Below are positions 27,626-36,889 of a stretch of 64,000 bases of DNA, piece after piece. Source of the stretch: Nostoc sp. XA010 (GTDB taxonomy: Bacteria > Cyanobacteriota > Cyanobacteriia > Cyanobacteriales > Nostocaceae); contig NZ_JAIVFX010000006.1 of the NCBI RefSeq assembly GCF_020829625.1, positions 62,001 to 126,000 of the forward strand, given 5' to 3'. Position numbers and translations under genes: made by a program. Under the pieces are notes generated by a model. It was not told the DNA's origin. It searched no databases and saw nothing but the letters and a program-made list of their open reading frames with translations. The first letter of the stretch is position 1. Each line of letters begins with the position of its first letter.

Positions 27626-27670
27626 ATTACTTAGAATAGATGTCACTACAAGTATCTACTGCTAAGTAAT
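27626..27670. repeat. 9-bp inverted repeat ATTACTTAG ... CTAAGTAAT
   Basis: Exact arms at 27626-27634 and 27662-27670 enclose 27 bp. It lies 12 bp from the preceding palindrome, so the two may be one structured element. Confidence 0.6.
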
Positions 27671-28346
27671 CATTCTATAGGACTTACGCATTGACAGAGA
27701 CAACTAACTACGAGTTAGCTCTAGTTACAAGACAGAGCCTTGTAATGCTCTTGTAGAAAGTAGAGCCTGCTGGTTTTACGGTAGGCAGAGCCTGGGAATT
27801 AAACAGAGTAAGACTTTTAGTTGAGCAAGCTTACCATTCAGATGATGGTCAAGATGTAAGGTACTTAAGTACTATTCTGTTATTTTGGGCGATCGCTATT
27901 TCATGTCAGCAAACAACCAAGAGCTTCTGCTAGACCTGAAATATTAGGCAACCATGATAATTACGGATAAATACGTATAACTATTTGACAAATACGTAGC
28001 AATTTACTTAACTAAAATAATAAAACTTTTTTAAAGAATAATCTCAACTTGATCCGGGGTTTTTTCTGAGTAAATACAGTCCTAGTAAGCAATTTCAAGC
28101 TTAGTTAGCGAGAGCTTTCTCTAACAACTTGCTTTCAATGTGTCAAGTTTATTTAATGACTACAAGAAAATTGTTTAAAGTATACTTGACTACTGTAAAC
28201 ACAAAACATATAGTATATTAAATAACTCATACAATAAACCGATTAAGCAATATTGCGGATGCAGTTTTTAATTCATCTATTTAAAGAATAATTGGAATAA
28301 CCGAGTTTTCCACTAGGTAAAACAACATAAATAACACATATAAACT

Positions 28347-29135
28347 ATGCAGCACGTAAACGAAACACCATTATTACAAAAACAAGCCCAAAATATTTCT
28401 CTTGAGTCGGAACTATTTAGCATTCCTATGGGAGACTACCAAAAGTTTTACTGTCAGCGATTCCTAGAGGCGATAAAACTTGACTACACAATGGCGGGTC
28501 ATCCATCGAGTGCTTTTTGGGTTATCAATTCTATCAAAGTTAATGAGAGTGAAAAAGACACGCACTTTCTATTTGTTTCAGAGGGCGAAGTTACCCTCAA
28601 CAGCATTAACGGAGAGTTTTTATTGCGAAAAAACTGCTTTGCCGCAGTTCCAGGGAACTTTTCTTTAGATGGTTCAGCCCAAGTGTTAGTCGCAACACGA
28701 CTCAACTACACTGGACTTTTCACAATTGGGGGGCCTATTGAACCATTAGGGCGATTGAATTACATTGATGGCTGCTCTTCAACGGTTCTGATTAATCCTT
28801 TAAGACGTGGAGAACCCTGCTTGAATTTCCTCCACGTTCCTCCAGGTGTATCACAAACTCCCCATACCCATCCTTCATTGCGGATTGGGCTTGTCGCTGC
28901 GGGTAGTGGAATTTGTCAGGTGGACGAAGGAACATTCAAAATGGAGCCGGGAACGGTCTTCTGTCTTCCAGAAAACAAGTTACATAGCTTCAGTGCGATT
29001 GATGATTCTTTAAGAATCATTATCTATCATCCAGATTCTGATGTAGGGCCAACTGATGATTCCCATACGATGCTGAATAATACTTTTGTTGGAGAAAAGT
29101 CAGCTAAAGTTCTGGATGCGATTAGAACAAAATAA
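28347..29135 (+). CDS. Bicupin-type cupin-domain protein
   Basis: The 262-residue protein has two beta-barrel halves. The N half includes FLFVSEGEVTLNSINGEFLLRKNCFAAVPG (about 72-101) without a full metal site. The C half carries the cupin motif HTHPSLRIGLVAAGSG (H-x-H, about 177-192) and the second motif KMEPGTVFCLPENKLHSF (about 203-220), with the ligand His near the end. It therefore probably binds one metal ion. The substrate is unknown. It lies 173 bp upstream of the threonine aldolase-like gene on the same strand; a hairpin at 29151 lies between, so cotranscription is uncertain. No SD sequence is evident. Confidence 0.85.
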   Translation: MQHVNETPLLQKQAQNISLESELFSIPMGDYQKFYCQRFLEAIKLDYTMAGHPSSAFWVINSIKVNESEKDTHFLFVSEGEVTLNSINGEFLLRKNCFAAVPGNFSLDGSAQVLVATRLNYTGLFTIGGPIEPLGRLNYIDGCSSTVLINPLRRGEPCLNFLHVPPGVSQTPHTHPSLRIGLVAAGSGICQVDEGTFKMEPGTVFCLPENKLHSFSAIDDSLRIIIYHPDSDVGPTDDSHTMLNNTFVGEKSAKVLDAIRTK

Positions 29136-29150
29136 CCACGCTTATCAGGC

Positions 29151-29181
29151 TTGCCTTTTCATTTAAGTATTGTAAAGGCAA
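29151..29181 (+). terminator. 8-bp hairpin after the cupin gene
   Basis: TTGCCTTT (29151-29158) pairs exactly with AAAGGCAA (29174-29181) around a 15-nt loop, followed by TCTTGTATT. Weak terminator or attenuator. Confidence 0.4.
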
Positions 29182-29308
29182 TCTTGTATTATTGATAGCG
29201 GTTTTCACATCAGTGGAACACAACTTTTATGATGAAGCCAACTTGACTAAATGAGCATCCCTGATTTATGCAACTATAAACCACTATATACCTGCTCTAG
29301 GAGTGCTG

Positions 29309-30367
29309 ATGATTTTGCTAACAAGCGATACTGAAACAAAGCCGACACAGGCGATGCGACAGGCGATCGCCACTGCTGAAGTTGGAGATGAGCAAAAAGG
29401 AGAAGATCCGACCGTTAACCAACTACTAGAAAGGGTTGCAGATTTACTAGGCAAAGAAGCCGCTCTTTTCTTTGCCTGTGGAACCATTTGCAACTTTGTG
29501 GCAATCAAGACCCATACTCGCCCTGCTGATGTGGTGCTAGTAGAACAGATGGCACACATTATTCGGGCTGAATCGGGGGGTGCAGCGATGACTTCTGGTG
29601 TACTCATGGAGCCGATTGCAAGCGAACGAGGAATTTTTACAGTCGATGCTCTAGCTCAATCACTTGAAAGAGTCGCAACTGCTCCTTACCTTTACTCTGC
29701 AATTCCCCGCTTATTGTGTGTAGAGCAAACCCACAATTTTGGAGGGGGTTCGGTTTGGCGGCTCAATAAACTACGTGAGGTTTGCGAATTCTCCCGTCAA
29801 AAAGGTTTAGCTACCCACATGGACGGGGCACGACTTTTAAATGCAGTTGTTGCATCTCAAACTCCAGCCAAGGATTTTGCTGCCTGTGTTGATTCTGTCT
29901 GGATTGACTTTACTAAAGGACTAGGCGCACCAATCGGTGCTGTTCTTGCGGGTACACGGGAATTCATTGCTGAAGCACGTCGATATAAACACATTTTTGG
30001 TGGCGCAATGCGTCAAGCTGGCATTGTCGCAGCAGGTTGTCTCTATGCACTTGACCATCATGTTGAACGTCTACAAGAAGACCACGACAATGCAACTTAT
30101 CTGGCTCAACGACTGAGTGAAATTGAAGGAATTACAGTTCAAGATCCAAAACCTGAGACAAATATTGTTTTCTTTGATGTTTCAAGATTAAAACTCGACA
30201 AAGCCATGTTTCTCACTCTGTTACAGCAGGGTGGTGTGAAAATGGGAGCCGTTGGTGATTCTATTCGGGCAGTCACTCATTTAGATGTTTCGCGGGCTGA
30301 TATCGATTTTGCAGTTGATGCTATTTCCAAAGTTGCGAAATCATCGTCGTACAAGATAATGGAGTAG
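29309..30367 (+). CDS. PLP-dependent threonine aldolase / beta-eliminating lyase family enzyme
   Basis: A 352-residue fold-type I PLP enzyme of the low-specificity L-threonine aldolase type. Signatures: LTSDTETKPTQAMRQAI at the start, VGDEQKGEDPTVNQLLERVA for the usual DxYGEDPTxNxLE, substrate/PLP segment HMDGARLLNAV (170-180) and the PLP lysine K203 in DFTKGLGAPIGA. It cleaves threonine or other beta-hydroxy amino acids to glycine plus an aldehyde in the cytoplasm. GGAG at 29300-29303 fits an ATG start at 29309; the GTG at 29303 lies inside that ribosome-binding site. The FTKGLGAP variant and the cupin neighbour leave the true substrate open. Confidence 0.88.
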   Translation: MILLTSDTETKPTQAMRQAIATAEVGDEQKGEDPTVNQLLERVADLLGKEAALFFACGTICNFVAIKTHTRPADVVLVEQMAHIIRAESGGAAMTSGVLMEPIASERGIFTVDALAQSLERVATAPYLYSAIPRLLCVEQTHNFGGGSVWRLNKLREVCEFSRQKGLATHMDGARLLNAVVASQTPAKDFAACVDSVWIDFTKGLGAPIGAVLAGTREFIAEARRYKHIFGGAMRQAGIVAAGCLYALDHHVERLQEDHDNATYLAQRLSEIEGITVQDPKPETNIVFFDVSRLKLDKAMFLTLLQQGGVKMGAVGDSIRAVTHLDVSRADIDFAVDAISKVAKSSSYKIME

Positions 30368-30404
30368 CATTCCCCTACTCAAAATTCTTAACCATTCTGT
30401 TTTA

Positions 30405-30432
30405 TCTCCCTTGCTCCCTGCTCCCTTGCCTC
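30405..30432. repeat. Short GGGAGCAGG-type repeat
   Basis: CTTGCTCCCTGCTCCCTTGC is one arm of the dispersed repeat seen at 23976, 34483 and 49744. It fills the gap between two convergent genes. Confidence 0.6.
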
Positions 30433-30436
30433 TATT

Positions 30437-31936
30437 TCAAGGTAGCCACCGGGGTCGAAATCCGGTTAAGGGGAGTTGTTCTGGTCTAATTTCAACAGTC
30501 GCAGCATCAGCGATGGGCAACAAAGGCATTAACCACAGACTACTAGTAGCAATAACATCTCCATCGTCAGTTTTCAAAGTGTTTGTAGGTAATGATGCTG
30601 GGGGGTTTGTCTGCGGTACTACTTGATCAAATAACAAGCCCAAACCGTCAGCAGATAAACTCATTTGCACATTCCGTTGATCGGGAGGCAGTACTAGCAG
30701 TGGTTTCTGTTGCCCGGTTTTCAGATCAATTGCCACCACATAAGGCTGTTCAATGTATTGTTCTTTGGATACTAGCTGTGTCAGCAAGCAATAGAGGGTG
30801 GGTGAGGCAATATCAAATTGGCAGCTGAGAATTGAGCCTGTTGTTTTTAATAGTTGTTTCTGCACACCTTGGTTTGTCACTAAAAACAAATCTCGTGTGT
30901 AATCTGTATTAAACTTTACCATTGCCGCTTGAGAGCCATCTTTAGAGAAAGCCTGTACCAAACCAAACTGCGGCAGAAAATCTAGGGGTTTCCTGGCATC
31001 ACCTTGCAATGGTAGGATAGCTGCTCCCTGTCCTTGGGCAACTGCTACGGCTTGACTATCTGGTGTGATCATAAAGTCTCCCCCAGGTTGGCTTTGCAGA
31101 CGTTTAGGGGTGGGTTTTTCTGCTGAACCGTTACTGGTTGCTGGCATAAACCATAGTCCAAAGTCGCCGGGATTACTTTTATTGCCCCGTTGAATCACAA
31201 TAGTTTGCCCATCAGGTGATAAGTCAAATTTCAGGTTTTGATAATCTTTACTATCTAAAACTAAGTCAACTTTGCCGGCTGGTTCTACTTCTTGTCCAGA
31301 TTTACCAGGAACGCCTGTTGTCACTGTGTACAGTTGGGCTGAAAGTAAGTCTTGGTTCTTAGCCGCGCGAGCCGAAAATAAAATTTTCCCACCATCAGGA
31401 AAGGACTCAAAGTCCATTACTATCAGGTCTTGAGGGGTAAGTAGCCTTTTTTGCTCTTGGGTTAAGTTGTAAAGAACTAATCGTCCCTGTTCTTCTTTAT
31501 CGGTTCCTATGTAAAGGATGACGCGATCGCGTGTACGAAAGCTACCAACAAAGGGTTCTATCACCCGATTTTTGCCTTCTTGTTCCGCAAACTGATCTTT
31601 GGCTCCCTGTAACTGCACTTTATAATTTGTGCCATAAGGTGCTGGTGTTACCAGTGTATAAACCATCCGCCGCCCAGCCCAACTGAATTTACCTGCTAGG
31701 GGTGGCTCGATTTTCAAGTTATCCTCTACGCTTTTTACTTCCATTGGGCGGCTGAAGGTAAGGGTGAAAGAATTATCTTCTGCCCCAATTTGTTGATTTT
31801 GCCAGGTAAAGTCCCGGACACGAGCAGTCACCACATCACCTTGCAATATAATTAACCCAATCAGCACACTCAGCAGTAGCATTAGTGCGATCGCTATCCG
31901 ATCTAGTGGTTGAATAAATGCTTTAGATTTCGTCAT
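30437..31936 (-). CDS. Membrane-anchored Ig-like / TolB-like beta-propeller protein
   Basis: A 499-residue protein. A single hydrophobic segment near the N-terminus (about 13-33, IAIALMLLLSVLIGLIILQG) anchors it, with the rest presumably outside the cytoplasm. Residues ~40-130 resemble a bacterial Ig-like (SbsA-type) domain: FTLTFSRPMEVKSVEDNLKI...GTNYKVQL. Residues 140-450 contain TolB/WD40-like strands with repeated SPDGQ/FPDGGK and ADGLGLLFD turns. No catalytic site is seen. Widespread in cyanobacteria, function unknown. There is no SD; the start codon is preceded by a heptamer array. Confidence 0.75.
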   Translation of the reverse strand: MTKSKAFIQPLDRIAIALMLLLSVLIGLIILQGDVVTARVRDFTWQNQQIGAEDNSFTLTFSRPMEVKSVEDNLKIEPPLAGKFSWAGRRMVYTLVTPAPYGTNYKVQLQGAKDQFAEQEGKNRVIEPFVGSFRTRDRVILYIGTDKEEQGRLVLYNLTQEQKRLLTPQDLIVMDFESFPDGGKILFSARAAKNQDLLSAQLYTVTTGVPGKSGQEVEPAGKVDLVLDSKDYQNLKFDLSPDGQTIVIQRGNKSNPGDFGLWFMPATSNGSAEKPTPKRLQSQPGGDFMITPDSQAVAVAQGQGAAILPLQGDARKPLDFLPQFGLVQAFSKDGSQAAMVKFNTDYTRDLFLVTNQGVQKQLLKTTGSILSCQFDIASPTLYCLLTQLVSKEQYIEQPYVVAIDLKTGQQKPLLVLPPDQRNVQMSLSADGLGLLFDQVVPQTNPPASLPTNTLKTDDGDVIATSSLWLMPLLPIADAATVEIRPEQLPLTGFRPRWLP

Positions 31937-31941
31937 TGGTT

Positions 31942-31983
31942 ATTGGGCATTGGGCATTGGGCATTGGGCATTGGGCATTGGGC
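31942..31983. repeat. Heptamer tandem array, ATTGGGC x 6
   Basis: Six perfect 7-bp copies lie 6 bp upstream of the start codon of the gene at 31936 (minus strand). The array takes up the place where a ribosome-binding site would be. Confidence 0.92.
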
Positions 31984-32002
31984 ATATACAAATGACAAAT
32001 GA

Positions 32003-32773
32003 CTAATAACTATAAGGATTCTGCGGTTGAGGAATCTTTTTGAGAGAGGTAGCGGCAATGGTGAGTTGGCGTTTACCTGCCAAATTTTCTGTCACCATTT
32101 GTCCTTCTACTTCCAACCAGGTATCAGGCGAATAAGTTTCTTTGTTTGGGAGTTTGACGGGTAATCCCACAGGGTAAGCATCTGCTGCACAGCAAGTTAA
32201 GACAAATCGCGCTAAGAACAAATATTCTTTTCCGATATCTGGCGGGTGGATAACAAATCCCTCCACCTTGACTTTTTGCCCTGTATATGAATCTGGTTCT
32301 GGATAAACATTGACAGTGCGTACCCAATCTACAAGCGATCGCTCCTCTGGAAGAACAGTAGCTCGAAAGGCTTGGGGTTTGACGCGTGTGCTTCCCAATA
32401 AATCAGCCGTCACACCCCTTTGGAGTGCTTTGTCACTAGCAAAAACTTGCGGTGTAATGATAAAACCTAGAATTGCTGTAGTTAATAACAAAGTACTGCC
32501 CCAACCAGGGGGAAATAAACTAATATGCTGGTTATTTGACGTAACATCACGGCGACGCCGTTGCCAAAGTTCCTGCATTTTAAATAAACCAATAATGATG
32601 AAGCTGATACCAGTAACGACCGCCAACCAAATGTAATTTGGGTGAATTAACAAGTTCAGCTTGTTAGTTAGCCAATATTTCAACATCAAAATTCCCCAAG
32701 CTGTAATTGCTACAGCATCCAGCCAAGGGAGTAACAAATTAAGAATTTTAGATTTGGAATTTTTGTTAGCCAT
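32003..32773 (-). CDS. TIGR03943-type putative permease subunit
   Basis: A 256-residue protein with membrane segments near 12-32, 42-62 and 92-112, followed by a soluble beta-rich domain. The domain has KVKVEGFVIHPPDI, FLARFVLTCCAADAYPVGLPV and WLEVEGQMV, which match the YcgQ/TIGR03943 family; the CCAADA motif is its hallmark. Members are encoded beside a DUF318/ArsP-type permease, exactly as here (next gene upstream, 76 bp away), so the two probably form one exporter. The substrate is unknown; metals or metalloids have been suggested for relatives. The gap between the genes is a degenerate heptamer array. Confidence 0.86.
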   Translation of the reverse strand: MANKNSKSKILNLLLPWLDAVAITAWGILMLKYWLTNKLNLLIHPNYIWLAVVTGISFIIIGLFKMQELWQRRRRDVTSNNQHISLFPPGWGSTLLLTTAILGFIITPQVFASDKALQRGVTADLLGSTRVKPQAFRATVLPEERSLVDWVRTVNVYPEPDSYTGQKVKVEGFVIHPPDIGKEYLFLARFVLTCCAADAYPVGLPVKLPNKETYSPDTWLEVEGQMVTENLAGKRQLTIAATSLKKIPQPQNPYSY

Positions 32774-32830
32774 TAATCATTAGTCGTTGGTCGTTAGTCA
32801 TTGATCATTAGTCATTAACAAAGGACAAAT
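32774..32830. repeat. Degenerate heptamer array (TCATTAG / TCGTTAG)
   Basis: About eight 7-bp units such as TCATTAG, TCGTTGG and TCATTGA fill the 76-bp gap between the two permease genes and run right up to the start codon at 32773. Confidence 0.7.
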
Positions 32831-32849
32831 GACAAATCACTAATATTTT

Positions 32850-33917
32850 TTAAAAGACGTGCAAATTCAGAAACAGGGTGAATATAAATGTCAATTGTGC
32901 TGCTAAAGTAAATAAGTAGAAAATCGTTTTGGGCTTAAAAATAGATAACATCAAACCAACACTTTTGATGTCAATCATTGGCCCAAACACCAGAAATGCC
33001 AACAATGAACCACTGCTAAAGGTTGAGGCAAAAGATAGTGCAAAGAAAGAATCGACTGTAGAACAAATTGACACCACTACTGCTAATATCAGCATGACCA
33101 CAATTGAAGTAATGGGCCCAGCACCCAAACTGAGAATTAATTCACGGGGAGCTAGCACTTGAATAGCAGCAGCGATCGCACTTCCTAAAATCATCACTCC
33201 GCCTAATTCTCGCAATTCTTGGATGCTATTATCCACAACTAGGCGCAGTTTAGCTGCAAGCGGTTTATCGGAGGTAGAGGTTAAAGTAGGCGGTACCAAA
33301 TTCGCATCTATCCGCATAGGTATACTTGCTTTTCCTCCTAAGATATAAGTCCCGGATTGTAACAGATTCGGTACTGTTGCTTCCTGTTGTACTTGGTAAC
33401 GTTTACCACGGCGTTTAGTTTCAGGGTGCGCGGGCGGATTAAACTTCATATACCGAGCGATCGCAGGTTGGATTATAGGATTTAAGTCCTTTTGAAAACT
33501 GAAAACAAACCCGATAATTGTGGCAATTGCAAGAGAAAATACGACTCGTAAGACCACTATTTCTGGCTGATCTCGAAATGCTGTCCAAGTTGACCAAATT
33601 ACAACTGGGTTAATTGTTGGTGCTGCTAGCAAAAAACCAATTGCGACTGGTGTGGGTACTCCCTGAATTAGGAACCGCCGCGCTACTGGTACATTCCCGC
33701 ACTCACACACCGGAAATAAAAAGCCGATCATGCTGCCAACTAAAGCACCCAGCAACGGATTTTTGGGCATTTTTTCTACTAATTTGCGCTCATCAACAAA
33801 AAACAGCAGCAAACTGGAGAATAAAACCCCAAGAAGCAAAAAAGGCATCGCCTCGACTAGCAGACTTAGAAATATAGTAAAACCATTGTTCAGTTGATTC
33901 ATGGGCGTCGCAGTCAA
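32850..33917 (-). CDS. DUF318/ArsP-family permease
   Basis: A 355-residue polytopic membrane protein with about eight hydrophobic segments. Family motifs are clear: MPFLLLGVLFSSLLLFFVDE, GFLFPVCECGNVPVARRFL (the CxCG motif near a proline), GFLLAAPTINPVVIWSTWTA, and LILAVVVSICSTVDSFFALSF, followed by PMIDIKSVG. Relatives include ArsP, which exports organoarsenicals, and uncharacterised YcgR permeases. A loop near 160-200 is long and charged. It is first in a two-gene unit with the TIGR03943 protein; no metalloregulator gene is adjacent, so the substrate remains open. Confidence 0.88.
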   Translation of the reverse strand: MTATPMNQLNNGFTIFLSLLVEAMPFLLLGVLFSSLLLFFVDERKLVEKMPKNPLLGALVGSMIGFLFPVCECGNVPVARRFLIQGVPTPVAIGFLLAAPTINPVVIWSTWTAFRDQPEIVVLRVVFSLAIATIIGFVFSFQKDLNPIIQPAIARYMKFNPPAHPETKRRGKRYQVQQEATVPNLLQSGTYILGGKASIPMRIDANLVPPTLTSTSDKPLAAKLRLVVDNSIQELRELGGVMILGSAIAAAIQVLAPRELILSLGAGPITSIVVMLILAVVVSICSTVDSFFALSFASTFSSGSLLAFLVFGPMIDIKSVGLMLSIFKPKTIFYLFTLAAQLTFIFTLFLNLHVF

Positions 33918-34970
33918 AAGCGGTTTTTAGTTTTAGGGTTCTGCCTAGTCATTCTATCCAAATGGGGATCAAAAGCAGTTCGGGAAAATTAAACATTATT
34001 AAGTAGCAAGTTATCCTACGTTTCAAGTAGCGTTTAAGCGTTATAAACCTTTGCTTCAGCCAAGATAGTGATATTTACCTGAGTGCATTTACTGACGATG
34101 ACCATTTCTAAGATTGTCTAAGTTCAGAAATTGTTCCGATCTAGATGGCAAGTAGCTGCATAGATGATTTGAAGTTACCTATGTTTATACTTACAGTAAT
34201 TTGCTGGAGAAGATATTAGCTCGGCTGTATTTTCATCAAGGATTCACAATTTGGGGTAGGCGTAGCCCGTCGTAGACATCGCTCTTGGTTGCTACCATAA
34301 TTGATTTTGGCTAGTTCTGGCAAAATATAATCTAAGCTCTGGTTGATTTTTTACTATAAAAACTCTAAAAATGCAAGATTAAAGTTTAGCAAACACAAGT
34401 ATTTGATTGGGGGAATCTTTCGGCGTTAGCGATCGCCTGAATTTCTACATGACGTGAAAAGTCGAGCGATAGCGAGTCAAAGAAGAGGAAAAGGGGCAGG
34501 GAGCAGGGAGCAGGGGGGAAACCCTATAAATTTATTTGCTCTGAAAACTTGGACGTATTAAATATGCGCTACGCATCGACGCTCGATAGCGTAGCGTTAG
34601 CGACGTAGGAGCGTCTGACTCGCTAACGCTGCGCTATCGAAATAAATATTTTTACTTTTAAGGTATAAATAAATTTATTTGCTCTGAAACCCTTGTGGCA
34701 GGGAAAATGAGCGCATCTTTCCCCCTGCTCCCTGCTTCCTGCTCCCCTGCCTCTTCGGTCACTAACCCTTGGAAGAAGCATCAAAATCTGAGTGAGGCAA
34801 GTATATCCTCGTTTAACCAGGCAAAAAACGGCGTTAAATTAATAGCATAAGCAGTAGCAATATGATCTTTCGAGGAGCATTTTCCACTAAAATATGCAAC
34901 TCGATTTTAACAAGAGCCAAATTTCCGAAGATTTGACACGGTGTGCGAATTCTCTTAAACCTAAGCCACT
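33918..34970. other. 1.05-kb repeat-filled intergenic region
   Basis: No gene seen. It contains the dispersed GTAGGCGTAGCCCG...ACATCGCT repeat (34256-34283), a HIP1 site near 34430, and a nested inverted-repeat structure at 34483-34755. Confidence 0.65.
34483..34755. repeat. Nested repeat structure with GGGAGCAGG arms
   Basis: Outer arms 34483-34520 and 34718-34755 are imperfect inverted copies (AAGAGG...GCAGGGAGCAGGGGG against its complement). Inside, a 21-bp perfect direct repeat beginning ATAAATTTATTTGCTCTGAA occurs at 34526 and 34669. Within that, CGATAGCGTAGCGTTAGCGA and TCGCTAACGCTGCGCTATCG (about 34583-34639) form a third, inverted layer with one mismatch. Confidence 0.85.
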
Positions 34971-35753
34971 CTATTTTCCCAAATAAGCTTCTAAAACTTT
35001 GGGATTAGTTTGAATTTCTGCGGGTGTACCATCAGCCAAATTCTGTCCTTCAGCAAGTACCCAAACACGATCGCACAAGGACATAATTACATCCATATTG
35101 TGTTCAATAATCAAAAAAGTCATCCCATCTTGACGGTTCCAAGTGATAATGCGATCGCAAATATCATCAATCAGTTTTGGATTCACACCAGCAGCGGGTT
35201 CATCCAACAAAATTAACTTGGGATTAGTCATTAGCGCCCGTCCCATTTCCAGTAGCTTACGTTGTCCACCAGACAAGCCACCAGCATAATCGTGTGCTTT
35301 TTTTGCCAAACCCACTGATTCTAACAGGAACATTGCCCGCTCTTGTAGTTCCTTTTCTTCCTTAGCTACAACATGTGGTTGTAACTGCACCTGCCAAAAA
35401 TTTTCACCAGTTTGTTTTTGCGCCGCCAGCAGCATATTTTCTAACACCGACAACCGCGAGAGAGTCCGTGCAACCTGAAAAGTGCGGATTACTCCTTGTT
35501 GGGCGATTTGATATGGTTGCAAGTTGTGAATCGGTTCGCCGTCAAAAATCACTCGTCCCTTATCTGGGCGGATGAAGTTTGAAAGTAAGTTAAATAAAGT
35601 AGTTTTACCAGCACCATTTGGGCCAATCAAACCCGTAATGCTGCCTTTGGCAACTTCGATTTTCGCCTCATTAACTGCTTTGATACCACCAAAGCTTTTA
35701 GAAAGTCCAGTGGCTACCAAAAGGGGAAGTGGCGGTGACTGGTTATTTACCAA
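34971..35753 (-). CDS. Branched-chain/neutral amino acid-type ABC transporter ATP-binding protein (LivG family)
   Basis: A 260-residue ABC ATPase: Walker A GPNGAGKTT at 44-52, signature LSGGQRKLLEMG, Walker B LILLDEPAAGV and H-loop IIEHNMD. The LivG-type ending (VWVLAEGQNLADGTPAEIQTNPKVLEAYLG) is clear. It powers uptake with the permease encoded just upstream; the two genes overlap by 11 bp, implying translational coupling. In Nostoc such a pair could belong to the Nat (N-I) neutral amino acid or the urea (Urt) system. Missing neighbours (binding protein, LivH- and LivF-type genes) mean the partners are encoded elsewhere, as reported for Nat genes. Confidence 0.92.
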   Translation of the reverse strand: MVNNQSPPLPLLVATGLSKSFGGIKAVNEAKIEVAKGSITGLIGPNGAGKTTLFNLLSNFIRPDKGRVIFDGEPIHNLQPYQIAQQGVIRTFQVARTLSRLSVLENMLLAAQKQTGENFWQVQLQPHVVAKEEKELQERAMFLLESVGLAKKAHDYAGGLSGGQRKLLEMGRALMTNPKLILLDEPAAGVNPKLIDDICDRIITWNRQDGMTFLIIEHNMDVIMSLCDRVWVLAEGQNLADGTPAEIQTNPKVLEAYLGK

Positions 35754-36876
35754 GAGTAAGTTCCTCCTTTTTCCCTAGAATACCTTGAGGTCGCCAAATC
35801 ATCAGTATCATCAAAATTAGTCCAATTACCATGATCCGAAATGCACCCAAACGGGCTTCATCAAGGGGGACAATTTTGGGTAAGACTTCCCGCGTGAGTG
35901 CATCGTAACCAAAGAAAATTACCGCGCCTAAGATTGTGCCAACATTATTACCAGAACCACCTAAAATCACCATAATCCAAGTGTCAAAGGTAATCTGCGG
36001 TTGGAAATTATCAGGGTAAATGGCGCTAAGTTGCCAAGCGAAGAAAGCACCAGCGATACCTGCGATCGCACCCCCTAACATGAGAGATTGTAATTTATAC
36101 CAAAAAACATTTTTTCCTAGCGCCTTGGGAATTTCTTCATCTTCTCGGATGGCTTTGAGAATTCTACCCCAAGGCGATCGCACCAAAATTTCTAAGCGCC
36201 AGTATACAAATGCTAAAACCAACAGCAACACCAGCATTAAACCCGCTTTTGGATTGTAATTATACAATCCGATTACCCCAGCAATATAAATTGCTGCTGC
36301 CAAAACTGCTAAAACAATTGCCACACCCAAACGTGATACAAATTCTTCTTTGCTAGTTGTCCTTTTACCTGAATCAGTAGTCCGAGATATTTGGGTGGTG
36401 CGAATCCATCGCCACAATGTAAAGAAAGTTATAGCAGCCAGCAACGTCAAAAGCCCAATCATGACTAATCTGACAAACAAATTCGGCTCTGTGGATAGGG
36501 GTATAGGATAACTTTGCACACCAAACGCCCCAGAAGTCCAGGTGTCACCCACAGGTAATTCCTGATTATTTACTACCAAACGAATTAATTCGCCCGTACC
36601 AATAGTGACAATTCCTAGATAATCTTCCCGTAAGCGTAGAGTTACAAAACCAATTATCAAACCCAACAAGGCAGCGACAATTGCCCCAGCTAGTGCCGAA
36701 ATTGGTAGGGGTACGCCCTTTAAGCTTAACAATACAGTTGTATATGCTCCAAGGGTCATGAAAGCAATATGACCAAAGTTAATTAACCCCGTAAAGCCCC
36801 ACTGTAAATTTAGTCCTAGTGCGAATAGAGCAAAAAGTGCTGTAGAAATTGCTAAGAAAATGAGATAGTCAACCAT
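35743..36876 (-). CDS. Branched-chain/neutral amino acid-type ABC transporter permease (LivM family)
   Basis: A 377-residue inner-membrane permease with about ten hydrophobic segments. LivM signatures: GLNLQWGFTGLINFGHIAFM at 21-40, LREDYLGIVTIGTGELIRL, and the coupling (EAA-like) segment SPWGRILKAIREDEEIPKALG that contacts the ATPase. A charged insertion RTTQISRTTDSGKRTTSKEE (about 170-190) separates two membrane helices and is longer than in typical LivM. It precedes and overlaps the LivG-type gene. Candidate roles are NatC-type or UrtC-type uptake; the sequence alone does not decide. Confidence 0.9.
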   Translation of the reverse strand: MVDYLIFLAISTALFALFALGLNLQWGFTGLINFGHIAFMTLGAYTTVLLSLKGVPLPISALAGAIVAALLGLIIGFVTLRLREDYLGIVTIGTGELIRLVVNNQELPVGDTWTSGAFGVQSYPIPLSTEPNLFVRLVMIGLLTLLAAITFFTLWRWIRTTQISRTTDSGKRTTSKEEFVSRLGVAIVLAVLAAAIYIAGVIGLYNYNPKAGLMLVLLLVLAFVYWRLEILVRSPWGRILKAIREDEEIPKALGKNVFWYKLQSLMLGGAIAGIAGAFFAWQLSAIYPDNFQPQITFDTWIMVILGGSGNNVGTILGAVIFFGYDALTREVLPKIVPLDEARLGAFRIMVIGLILMILMIWRPQGILGKKEELTLGK

Positions 36877-36889
36877 GTTTTGGAATGGG

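Larger units (their letters stand above)
27226..28346. other. 1.1-kb gene-free stretch with stacked palindromes
   Basis: No gene seen on either strand. It contains a hairpin-like TCCGCC...GGCGG (about 27440-27464), a perfect palindrome at 27584-27613, a 9-bp inverted repeat at 27626-27670, and a patch of GAGCCT-rich dispersed repeat (about 27700-27800). The last 400 bp are AT-rich and presumably hold the promoter of the cupin gene. Confidence 0.6.
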
